From Rhizaria sp. SCN 62-66 (taxonomy: Eukaryota; Rhizaria, unplaced): a DNA stretch of 64,000 nucleotides. Where the stretch lies: the NCBI GenBank assembly GCA_001724265.1, contig MEDY01000085.1:1-64000 (forward strand). Reading direction: 5' to 3'. The position numbers and the translations under genes were made by a program. This document shows positions 10,157 to 20,299 of this stretch, piece after piece (the stretch's first letter is position 1; each line of letters begins with the position of its first letter). The notes below the pieces were generated by a model. It was given only the letters and a program-made list of their open reading frames with translations, searched no databases and was not told the DNA's origin.

Positions 10157-11731
10157 ATGTCGGCCGAGCCTGAGCTTCCCCCCACCGTCGCCGACGAGGC
10201 GTCCCCGGTTGCCGAGGGCGCTGAGCCCGAGATGTCCAAGTCGGCCATGAAGAAGAAGGCCAAGATGGAGGAGCTCGCCAAGAAGAAGGCTGCCGCCGAG
10301 GCCGCCCGCGCCGAGAAGGCCGCGTCCGCCGACTCCGAGAAGGCCGCCAAGGCGGCCGCCGCGCTCGAGGAGTCTAAGTCGATCGTGCTCACCGAGGACG
10401 CGTCGCTGCCCGCCGCCGAGAAGGTCACCGTTGAGCAGGCCTTCACCATGACCGGCAAGCGCGTCAAGCTCTCCGGCTGGGTGTCGAACCTGCGTCGCCA
10501 GGGCGTCTCTCTGCTCTTCATCGAGCTCCGCGACGGCACGGGCTTCCCCAACACGATCCAGTGCGTGCTCGAGGGCGACCTCGCGAAGTGCTACAACGGC
10601 CAGCTCATCGCGCGCGAGGCCACCGTGGTGCTGCACGGCACCGTGGTTGAGGCCACCAAGAACAGCAAGGGCGGTGTCGAGCTCAAGGTCGACTACTGGA
10701 CCCTCGTGCACCCGTCGTCGCCCGAGATCGAGAACGTGTACAACTTGCAGTCGAACCCTGACGTGCTGATGGACCACCGCCACCTCGCGCTCCGCGATTC
10801 GCGCAACATCTACATTATGCGCCTCCGCTCCATGATCATGCAGTGCCTGCGCCAGCACTTCTGGGGCAAGAGCTTCTACGAGATCACGCCCCCCACGATC
10901 GTCCAGAACCAGGTTGAGGGCGGCTCCACCCTGTTTAAGTTCGACTACTTCGGCTCGCCGGCCTACCTCACCCAGTCGTCGCAGCTCTACCTCGAGACCG
11001 TGGTGCCCGTGCTGGGTAAGACGTTCTGCTGCATGCCGTCGTTCCGTGCCGAGAAGCACCGCACGCGCCGCCACCTGTCCGAGTACACGCACTTCGAGGG
11101 CGAGATGGGCTTCATCAACTTCGAGGACCTGCTGCAGACGCTCGAGGACATGGTCGTCAACGTCGCCGAGCGCCTCGACGCCATGGCCGGCCCCATGCTG
11201 CGCCACATCAACCCCAACTTTAAGGTGCCGCAGCGTCCGTTCAAGCGCATGGATTACGCTGACGCCATCAAGTGGCTCAACGACAACGACGTCTACAAGG
11301 ACCCCGAGACCAAGGAGCGCTACGTCTTCGGCGACGACATCCCCGAGGCGCCCGAGCGCAAGATGACCGACACGATCGGCGAGCCCATCTTCCTGTGCCG
11401 CTTCCCGACAGACATGAAGCCCTTCTACATGTACCGCGACCCCAAGAACCCGTCGGTGACCGAGTCTGTTGACCTCCTCATGCCCGGCGTCGGCGAGATC
11501 GTCGGCGGTTCGATGCGTACGTGGGACCTCGACACCCTGCTTAAGGGCTTCGCGCACGAGGGCATCGACGTGTCGTCCTACTACTGGTACAACGACCTCC
11601 GCAAGTACGGCGCGTGCCCCCACGGCGGCTGGGGCCTCGGCCTCGAGCGCTACGTGTGCTGGATCCTCGGCCTCGACCACATCCGCGACGCCTGCCTCTA
11701 CCCGCGCTTCACCGGCCGCGCCACCCCCTAA
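10157..11731 (+). CDS. NARS1: cytosolic asparaginyl-tRNA synthetase
   Basis: Class IIb synthetase charging tRNA-Asn. Start ATG 10157 (MSAEPELPPTV) is chosen because the frame upstream is low-complexity UTR. 524 residues, close to the family norm (about 550). Residues 20-80 form a Lys/Ala/Glu helix (SAMKKKAKMEELAKKKAAAE), the usual eukaryotic N-terminal appendage. An OB-fold anticodon domain follows (VKLSGWVSNLRRQGVSLLFI). Catalytic motif 2 is FRAEKHRTRRHLSEYTHFEG and motif 3 is GGWGLGLERYVCW; the C terminus IRDACLYPRFTGRATP matches AsnRS rather than AspRS. Stop TAA. Very strong C/G-ending codon bias indicates high expression. Confidence 0.96.
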   Translation: MSAEPELPPTVADEASPVAEGAEPEMSKSAMKKKAKMEELAKKKAAAEAARAEKAASADSEKAAKAAAALEESKSIVLTEDASLPAAEKVTVEQAFTMTGKRVKLSGWVSNLRRQGVSLLFIELRDGTGFPNTIQCVLEGDLAKCYNGQLIAREATVVLHGTVVEATKNSKGGVELKVDYWTLVHPSSPEIENVYNLQSNPDVLMDHRHLALRDSRNIYIMRLRSMIMQCLRQHFWGKSFYEITPPTIVQNQVEGGSTLFKFDYFGSPAYLTQSSQLYLETVVPVLGKTFCCMPSFRAEKHRTRRHLSEYTHFEGEMGFINFEDLLQTLEDMVVNVAERLDAMAGPMLRHINPNFKVPQRPFKRMDYADAIKWLNDNDVYKDPETKERYVFGDDIPEAPERKMTDTIGEPIFLCRFPTDMKPFYMYRDPKNPSVTESVDLLMPGVGEIVGGSMRTWDLDTLLKGFAHEGIDVSSYYWYNDLRKYGACPHGGWGLGLERYVCWILGLDHIRDACLYPRFTGRATP

Positions 11732-12185
11732 GTGCAACGCAGCACGGTTAGAGTGGACGAGACTGACTCACTCAACGCAGTCGGCCTAACTGTCTGACTG
11801 TCGCGTGGAAGGGATGAGGACAGTGACGTGGCGATGGCGATGTGCGATCGCCACGTGTGTGTTAGATGATGATGATATTGTAGAACGGATTTTACCAACC
11901 TTAGAGATTGTAGACCGTTTGCGCGCAAGTGTAACTAGGCACGCGTGCGGTCACAATCAAACAATTTTTAGAATAAAACAAACATAATTAGTGTCAGTGA
12001 TTGTTTTTATAGCTGTATGCTTCATCAGATGATTAATTGTACGTATGTATTTGGTTTGAGTTATCTGAGTTTGTAGTTAGCATGGTGTTCTGATAAGCGA
12101 GTGTGAAAGTAATGAGCTAAATAGGCGAGATATAAGTGAATACATGAATTTGTGTGACAACGCAGTTGGTGGTAGACGGGTTGCT
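11732..12185. other. convergent intergenic, AsnRS / RNF121-like
   Basis: AT-rich spacer between two stop codons. AGAATAAAAC near 11970 is a possible poly(A) signal. No gene seen. Confidence 0.4.
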
Positions 12186-15100
12186 TCAGTACACGATCAC
12201 GAGTACCCAGTTCATGACGACAAGTACCGGGTTAAACACGATGATCGTGCGCACGATGTCGAGAATGCCTCCCCAGGCCGAGCTCTGCAGCTCCCAAGGG
12301 TGGTCGACAGCCAGGGTCTCCTTGAGCGAGCACTTGGCGCGGCACAACGCGCAAGTGTCGTGTTTACCGACGAGTAACCAGCCGCGGAGGCAGAACTCGT
12401 GGAACACATGCCCGCACGGCAGCGCGTACACGGCCTCGGTCGCGGCCGTTGTCACGAGGCCGACGTTCTCCCCGACCGCGGCGGCGTCCTCGTCCTCGTC
12501 CTCCTCGCCGTCGTCGTCGACACGGCCGCGGTGACCGTGGGCGGCATGTGTTCCTCCGTGCGTACCGTGGCGGGGCACAAGGCCGCCGATCTGGCGCGGA
12601 CGGCCCCCGTCGGCGGTGGCCGCGGTGACCAGTGCGCTGTCGCAGATGGCGCACGTGTTGTCCTTCAGCACAGGCTTGCCGCTGCCGTTACCGCTGCCGC
12701 TGCCGTTGCCGTTGTCGCTGTTGGGCGCAAGCGCGGCCGGGAGACCGACCTGCTCAACGACAGAGTTATCGCTGTTATTGTTATTACTAGCGTTGTCGTC
12801 ATCGTCGAAGTCCGAGTCGGAGTCAGAGTCGTCGTGCTGTTGGTGCCACGTCCCCACCCCCCCAGCATCCGCGCTGTCCGCGCCGTCGCCGCCGCTGGCG
12901 CCCGCCGCCGCAGCGGCCGCGGCGGCCGCCCTGCGTCGTCGCATGCGCAATCCCCCGTCCGCGGCGGGCGCGGGCGCGAGGAGTCCGCGGCGCAGGCGGC
13001 GCGGCAGGACACGACGCAGCACCTTGCGGCCGGCGAGCAACGCGCGCGGCGCGTACCCGATCCGCGCAGCGATGGTGTCTGTGACGACGGCGGCGAGGTC
13101 GCGCGAGAGCACGCCGAAGTAGAGCCCGTAGAAGATGAGGTGCAGGCCGACGTCGCCGAGCCAAAGCAGCGACGACCAGGACATCTCGCCCGACGCGGCG
13201 ACGGCGGCGGCGGCGGCGACGTCGGCCGCCGAGGCGTCGGGGGCCAGCGCGGCGTGCGCGAGGGCCGAGGGGCCAAAGGCGAGGGCCGCGAACAGCAGCG
13301 GCAGACCGGAAAGGTGCAGCAGCAGCAGCACCCAGCCGGCGAGGGCGGCGGTGTAGCAGACCTTGAAGGCGCGCAAAAACCACTGATACACGCGGCGCGG
13401 CGTCGTCGCGGCCATCACAGAGGTATCGGTACCAGTGCCCGCCGCGGCCGCAGCAGTGCCAGAAGAGGAGCCAGCGGCGGCAAAGGAGTCTTTCTTATCT
13501 TTGCTATCCTTGTCGTCCTTGTCCTCGTCTTCTGCGCCAAAGTCTTGTTCTTGGATGTTGAGCGCGCTCGACGGCGCGGGTGAGGTGGCCTTGAGGACGA
13601 GTCGCGCTGTGGCGGCTGTGAACGCAGCCCAGGCCAGGAGGAAGCGCCAGTAGTGGAGGTAGACTGCGAACCAGGCGGGGATGACCCATAGCCCCAGCAG
13701 CATCGCGGCGTCGAACGACCGGCGCGCGCGGCGCTTCCACTCCCTTAGCGCCAGCTGCGAGGCGACGAGGACCAGGAGCATGCCGAGGAGAATGCGGCCG
13801 GAGTCGCGCTCCGTCTCGGACTGTCGGTGGAAGTGTCCGCCGTGCGGGACAAGGTTGTCGGCCGACACTGTAAAGTGCGTGTGCGCAGCCGGGTGCGCGT
13901 GGGCAACGCGGCGCACGTTATAGTGCTTGCCCAGCTTCGCCGCAGTGGCCTCAATCGCGGCTGCAATGTCCTCGCCGTCGCCGCTCGTGTCGATCGTGAT
14001 TTCACGCAGGGAAGACACGGGGCGGCCGTCAGCGCCCACGAGCACAGGGACACTGCCGCCAGCCGCAGAGCCAGCGGACACCACAGCACCAGAGCCAGCG
14101 CCAGCGCCAGCGCCAGAGCCAGCGCCAGAGCCAGGGCTACTAGAGATACTGTCGGCGCCCGGGGCGCCGATCTGCTTGCGCTGCTCGCTCTGCTTCTGCT
14201 GGTCACCGCTCTCGGCGCCGCCCTCGAGCTGCCTCTGCGCGGCGATCGTGGTGCCCGGCTTGGGCCACGGGCGGCCCGCCGAGTCGATCTCGTAGTCGTC
14301 GCCGCCCAGAGCGGCCAGCCCAGCCTCGAGCTGCCGCAGCTTCGCGGCGCGTGCCAGCTTTTCGATCGCACTGACGGCGCCAGCGCTAGCGCCGGTCGAT
14401 AGAACGACGGCAGATGAGCCGGCGGAGTCTGCGGTTATGGCGGCCTGGAGCTGCGCCTTGGCAGCGGTGAGCGCGGCGGCGTTGCTGGCGCCGTGGATCA
14501 TCCGGGGGTCGCTGCGCACGTACGTCGGGGCGGCAGCGCCGGCCTTACTCGCGGCAGCCGCGGCAGTCGCGGTCGTCGCGGTCTTGCCAGACTTTGACTG
14601 CGCGTTCCTGGCGGCAGTCTTTTGCGACGCAGCAGCCTTCGCAGAAGCTGCTGCAGGTGGGGGTGGGGGCACTGTTGAGGTGTCATCCGTGGCCAGCAAT
14701 GCTTTAAAGTAAGCCGCTTCCTCAGCCGAGCCGAAGTCCTCCGCAGCTCGCAGCTCATCATTTTCGTCGTCGTCATCGTCGTTGTCGTCGTCGTGAGATT
14801 TGACTGGTGCGGCAGGGCGAGCTTGCGGCTGCGACGGCGGTTGAGAGTGCGCCAGTGAAGTGAAGATGCGGCGCGCACCGTTGCCCCCACCACCACGCTG
14901 TTGCTGTTGTTGTTGCATATGTGACTGCTGCGGGGTAAAGAGCCCATCGTCACTGCCACTGTCAAGATCGATGTCAATGCCCATCGCTCTGTCCATATCA
15001 CGGCGCATATCAGCCATCATTGCGGCCATCATCCCACTAAACGGGTCACTATTACCACCGTCGCCTAACTTATCGCCGCGGTCCATCATGGCGGCAAAGG

Positions 15101-16694
15101 GGTCGTCATTGCGGTCAAGCAGAGATGTGAAAAGTGGGTCACTGCGGTCCATCATCACGCTGTTCATGTCGTTGTTCATGTCGCTCACCATGCGGTCCAT
15201 CATTGAACTCATGCTGCGCATAATCGTGACAGGCTTCATCGGACCCATGGAACGCATGGGGCTCATACGAGGACTCATGGGGATCATAGTCGGCATCATA
15301 ACAGGCAGATCATTCGCATTACCATTGCCGTCGATCAAGCTAACGGCAACACCGCTGTTGTTGATCTCGGTATCGGCGTTGCCGTTGCGGTTGTCGTAGT
15401 CGTTGCTGTTGCCGTTGGCAGAGATGACGTTAATGGTGTTGAAGAGAGGAGCGCCGTCGCCGCCGTTGTTCAGCATGCTAGAACGGACAGTGCGCGTCAT
15501 CGTCCGCCGCGTCACACCCACGCCACCACCACCGTGACCGTGACCGTGGGCGTTGCTTAGACCGCCGCCACCAATTCCGCCGAAGCCGCCGCTGCCGCCG
15601 AGCGCGTTGAGGTCAGTCGCGGTCGAACTGCTGCTGGTCGCGGTGGTCGTCGTCGTGGTGATGGCTGCGCCGGTGACGGGGTCGGTGTACGTGCTCGTGC
15701 GGGTGACGTACGTGGGGGCACCGTGGCCGCTGTCAAAGGACTGTGAGCCGCTGACAAGTGACTGTGGGTCACCGCCGAGAAGAGACTGTGAGCTATCAAA
15801 GCTGCGGACAAGCTCCTCCAGCAGACTCCCCACGTCGACTAAGGGGGTACTTAGACCGGCGTCTGCGTCGCCACTCATGCCACTCACAGTCCGGGTTGCC
15901 TAAGTACTAAACCTGGCGTTTGATAGCGACAGAGGCAGGGCCAGCGACAGCGCCAGAGGCAGCGCGGCGCCGTCGATCGGCGCGACGGGAGCCACGGGCG
16001 CAACGGGGGCAAAAAGCCCGCCTGCTTCGTCGTCGCCGTCATCATCTGTGTGAACATTGTCGTTGTTCCCGTCGTCGTCGGCGGGGGGAGATGGGATGGG
16101 GCCAGGGGCGGGCACCGACAGACGCAGGCCGGCCAAACCGCCGCCGCCGCCGCCGAGGCTGATGCCAATGCCAGTGGCGCCAGCGCGGGGGCGGACGGGC
16201 GCTGATGAGCCAGAGCCAGAGCCAGAGCCAGCGCCAGAGCCTGAGCCGCCAGAGCCGGTGCTAGCGCCTGTGGAGGTGAACATGTCTGTGTCAGCGGCAG
16301 CGGCGGCAGCGGCGAGGGCGGCGCGCTCGGCGCCCGCGGTAAGGCGGGTGCGGCGGCGGCTGTCCGAGTCTGTTACAACAGTTGCGTCACCGCTGTTGGC
16401 GTTAGCGTCGGCGTTGTTGGCGAGAGTGTTGCCTTGTGCGTCGGTGACTGTGAAGGCGGCGTCAAGGACGGCGTCAATGCCGCGGCCCATGCCGGCCAGC
16501 AGCGCGCGGGCGGCCGCGTCGCCGCCAGAGCCGGCATCAGCACCGGCCTGAGACTGAACCTTCGGTGCAGAGTCAACGGAAGAGTCTGTGGCGGTTGAGA
16601 CGGTGGCTGCGACTGTGGCGGCAAAAGCGAGCGCTAATAGCAGCAACATCGCGCGCAGGAGGGCACGGGGCGCAAGAGCGGCGTGCGCAAACAT
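12186..16694 (-). CDS. RNF121: RNF121/RNF175-family ER/Golgi RING membrane protein, long N terminus with one in-frame TAG
   Basis: The last ~550 residues match RNF121, a polytopic ER/Golgi RING ubiquitin ligase: transmembrane block ILLGMLLVLVASQLALREWK, the family string YHWWRF-like VYLHYWRFLLAW, VYQWFLRAFKVCYTAALAGW, LHLIFYGLYFGVLSRDLA, then RING CAICDSAL, CGHVFHEFCLRGW, KHDTCALCRAKC and a hydrophobic tail ending VIVY-TGA. The ~950-residue N terminus is not in animal RNF121. It opens with a signal peptide (AMLLLLALAFAATVAAT) and low-complexity Ser/Gly/Ala, and contains a Met-rich stretch at about 14.98-15.30 kb. A TAG at 15900-15902 splits the frame; both halves share it, so I read 1,502 residues. 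The alternative is a separate start at ATG 15878 without a signal peptide. Confidence 0.85.
15900..15902 (-). other. in-frame TAG codon in RNF121-like gene
   Basis: Context SNARFST-TAG-ATRTVSG. The frame is open for 264 codons upstream to a signal-peptide ATG and for 1,237 codons downstream. No GTACGY donor flanks it, so a mini-intron is unlikely. Confidence 0.65.
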
Positions 16695-18295
16695 TGAGGA
16701 ACGCAGGGAGAGACAGGACTGTCTCAGACAGAAGACAGAACTCGACTACAACCGAGTGAGAGTTCGAGATAAGTCGGAGTGAGGTCGGGACAGCGGGCGA
16801 GCGCAGACAAGCCTGGGATGGCCGGTCGAGGCAACACTAGAAGATGCTTGAGTGTACGGGGCGGGGGACGCAGTCACAGGGGCGATGCGATAGACTGAGG
16901 CGGTGAGGTGAGAGTGCTGTTGAGAGCAACGCAATGGAAGAGAGCTCGGGAACTTGCTCAACTAGAAGCAGACTGTTCATGAGGAAAATGTCGTTGCAGT
17001 CGAGTGAAATTCTATGAGCATATTAAAATACGTAATTGTAGTATGATACTAAAACAATTGGTTCGGCAACGGTCATGATGCGGCAAATATCATATGCTCG
17101 TTTGTTGCTGACGCGAAGGGTCAAACAAGCGATCAGTTATGTTCAAAGAAAATACGTGAGCTGCATCCTGTTCATGTCAGCAACTAAGATGTGCGTCTGC
17201 CTTGTTGCTTGCGACATTGTATCCATCGATATTGTTTGGGGTATATCTACGCCTGACTGCGCGGTGGCTCAGTAACGTCATAGTTGTCACCAGTGGTTGC
17301 GCTTTCTCTTGTGGCTGAGACATCATTCGATGGCTTGTCCACGTGTCCCGCAATTCGCCGCAAGATTTAACCAACATCCATCGGTTTATCTTCGCACGAG
17401 TGCATGCCGGCGGCGCTCTACGCGCCCGCCGCGCCCCTTTGCACAGCGCCGGCCTCCGTCAGCGCAGCTGTCTTCACTGCTTGCGCCCTCGCAGCCTTGT
17501 GAAATTACATGTTGATAACACGCTAGACGGAGTATCTACTTCTTTATATTGCAGTATGCAACTTTATGCGCAGGAAGCCAACACCACTCAAGTTGAATAC
17601 GCGTATGCGGTCTGTTAGTCCGATATTATGACTTCAAATGTACAGTTTGCATCGACTGCCTCAGCGTGTCAGTGATTGCCATGACTTGCAACGTCGTCAT
17701 CGCAAATACCTCAAAACACAGCCAGTCCACACATGCTATATAAGGTGTGCAAGTGGCGCGACGCGTCTGTTTGAACTTCATTCACTAACGTCCTAGACTC
17801 AAAGTCCACTGATACTTCTATCTTCAAGTGCCTCCTTTGTTTGTGGTCGACTGCGCTCAGCAGGGATTAAGTCATGTATATCGTTGATGACGTCAATAAA
17901 CTATAGCGATAGTACTTAAATATATGCCAGCCACATGATATCTAGAATTCAATGCACAATAATGTTATCTGGCGCATATAACGACACAAAGATTGTGTAA
18001 CAGCGGAGAGTGACTGTGGGCCATCGACGTCCTTGGCCTCGAGGCCGCGTGCACACCGAGGAGTAACTTGCTGATAGCGCTGTAGAATCTGCATGTAGCG
18101 GTTTATTCGATGCATTTGCTGTGCATGTTACGCTTTTGTTGCACTACTAAAATTATACTCCAAATTGACACTTATTACCCGACTATTGGCTATTTCCCCC
18201 AACTCACCTCGTGCCGGTTCGCGTGTGCCTTCTGCTCGCCTCCTTTCTGCTTTCCTACTGTGCATATCAATCCATTCCCTCCATTTTGCAGAAAA
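16695..18295. promoter_or_regulatory. 1.6-kb divergent gap, RNF121-like / LIM gene
   Basis: AT-rich and without supported coding sequence. A good TATA box (TATATAAG, 17737-17744) lies about 560 bp before the LIM ATG, far for a core promoter of that gene. It may drive a long leader or an unseen transcript. 17389-17510 is a short GC-rich island with no conserved product. Confidence 0.4.
17737..17744 (+). promoter_or_regulatory. TATA-box-like element
   Basis: CTATATAAGG in an AT-rich gap, on the same strand as the LIM gene downstream. It is one of the best TATA matches noticed in the intergenic DNA. Function is inferred from sequence alone. Confidence 0.35.
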
Positions 18296-19734
18296 ATGTC
18301 GAAGGTACGCACACGTTCTTCAAATTCTACACTGTTTAATCTCAAAGACAATGACGTATCTTGCTAGTCTCTCTCTCTCTTGCGCCACTCACCTCGCCCT
18401 CCGTTGTACTGTTTCCCTTTCCCTTCCGTTTCATCCTCCGTGCTCGTCCCGCCGCCCTTTGCTTGCGCCCACAGTGCGGTGTGTGTGAGAAGACAGTGTA
18501 CCCGATGGAGCGCCAGCTCTACGACGACATGTCGTACCACAAGACCTGCTTCAAGTGCCTCTCGTGCGCCTCCACCCTGTCCATCTCGGCCGTTGCCAAG
18601 ATCAAGGGCGACCTCTACTGCCGCGTCTGCTTCAAGAAGATCTTCAAGGAGAAGGGCACGTACGCCTCCTTTGGCGCTAAGACCCTCGCCGCGAACGCAC
18701 CGATGAAGGACGTCCACGCGGCCGCCACGTCGCGCATGTCCGTCATGGCCGGCGGCGGCACCACACCGGGTTCGCTCTCGGTCACGGCCACCGCGGGCGC
18801 GGGCTCGGCCCCGGGCTCTGGCGCGCCCACGCCCTCTTCGGCCGCCGCCGCCGCTGCCGCCGCGACCGCCGCGGCAGGCGTGAACCACTCGCTGTTCTAC
18901 GACGACGACGATGACGACGAGCCCCCCGTCCCCACCCCTTCCGCTGCCGCCAAGCCCGCCACCCCTGCCTCCGCTGCTGCCCCTGCTGCCGCCACTGCGC
19001 CTGCGAAGCCCGCGGCCGTGTTTGTCGCGACCCCCACGGCGTCTGCCCCCGCGTCTGCGGCGACTAGCCCCGCCGCCGTGACCCCCGCCTCGTCTATCTC
19101 CGCCGCTGCTAAGCCCGCCGCCGCGCCTGCCGCCGAGCCCGAGTCCGACAGTTCGACCCCCGCGGTGACCCCCAATGCTGCTACTGCTGCGCCTGTGTCG
19201 GACACTTTCCGCACAGGTCTCCGCCCCGCCGCCGTGCGCCCCGGACTCTCCTCCCCTTCTTCCGCCACGGCGCCGGCCGCGGTCAACAGCAGCGCGCCCG
19301 CCGCCTCTGCCGCTCCGGCCGCGCTGTCTGTGTCCCCTGCCGCCGCCGCCGCTGCCCCGGGCGACGCGGCGGCGGCGGCCCCTGAGCCCCCACTGTCTGC
19401 AAAGGCTGCTGCGATCAAGCGGTTCAGCGTCTTCACCGCGCCCGCGCCTACGGCCAAGTGCGTGAAGTGCTCCAAGACCGTCTACGACATGGAGAAGCAG
19501 GTGTACGACAACGAGCCGTACCACAAGACGTGCTTCAAGTGCCTTTCGTGCTCGTCCACGCTCGGGATCACCGCCGTGGCAAAGATCAAGGGCGACCTCT
19601 ATTGCAAGGTCTGCTTCAAGAAGATCTTCAAGGAGAAGGGCACGTACGCTTCCTTCGGCGCCAAGACGCTTGCGGCGAATGCGCCGATGAAGGACGTCAT
19701 TGCCGCACAGCAGTCCGGCGCTACTAACGAGTAA
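18296..19734 (+). CDS. two-LIM-domain protein with Ala/Pro linker (two exons)
   Basis: Cysteine-rich LIM protein, probably an actin-cytoskeleton or scaffold adaptor. Exon 1 is only 9 nt (18296-18304, M-S-K); exon 2 is 18475-19734. The join gives MSK-CGVCEKTVYPMERQ, the standard CRP/LIM start. 422 residues. LIM1 covers about residues 4-60 and LIM2 about 355-410, each with CxxC, YHKTCFKCLSC and GDLYC(R/K)VCF zinc ligands. Both LIMs carry the same 28-residue tail from FKKIFKEKG to NAPMKDV (18631-18714 and 19615-19698). Between them is about 270 residues of Ala/Pro/Ser low complexity with an acidic YDDDDDDEPPVP patch. Stop TAA. Confidence 0.92.
18305..18474 (+). other. intron in LIM gene (170 nt)
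   Basis: Donor GTACGC after ATGTCGAAG, acceptor GCGCCCACAG before TGCGGTGTG. Without it the first zinc ligand pair would have no start codon. Confidence 0.88.
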
Positions 19735-20299
19735 GCGGCAAGCGAGCTGACCGACGCACTGTAAACACGTCAGGAAAAGCGAAACGAGTGGTTGACGTAT
19801 ACGGTATGATTTTTAGAGAGGGATTCCGGGTCCACAACGATGCAGACAAGTTGCAAGTGAGCATTGAGTGAGCAGCAATGACGAGTGCAAACATGTGTCT
19901 TGAGAATCATGATTGAGATGAGATAGAGATGAGATATAGAAAGAGAGCTTTGGTATCACACTGTGGCAAGCGAGTATACTGCGTCAGATTGGCGGGTATA
20001 TATCGCATGGAGTGGCCACGATACTGAAGTCTGATTTACAAAGGACATGTACATAAGATAACACGCAAAAACGGGGTGCTTTTACGAAAGTCTCCCTCTT
20101 CATAAATACAAAAACAACGAATACTTTTTTTTTTTCATGTGTTGTGTCCAAAACCGGTTTGTGGTTGGCAAGAAGTTAAGTCGCCTGCAGTTTGCCGGCC
20201 GGCACCGAGAACGAGGGGGGCAGGGCGGAGGCTGCGGTCACATTACGAGTCGTTTGGGCGAGAAGGGTGCTTGCCGAAGTTCCGTCAACAAAACTAAAA
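19735..20299. other. intergenic, LIM gene / PABP
   Basis: LIM 3' UTR then PABP promoter and leader. Poly(T) run of ten or more at about 20126-20136. No gene seen. Confidence 0.4.

Noticed and set aside
10142-11737. 531-codon open frame antisense to AsnRS
   Set aside because: Shadow of strong GC third-position bias; the sense strand encodes an unmistakable AsnRS and the antisense product has no motifs.
15878-15902. TAG sites as mini-introns or separate genes
   Set aside because: No GTACGY donor flanks the TAGs, frames match on both sides in all eleven cases, and several downstream parts lack a suitable ATG.
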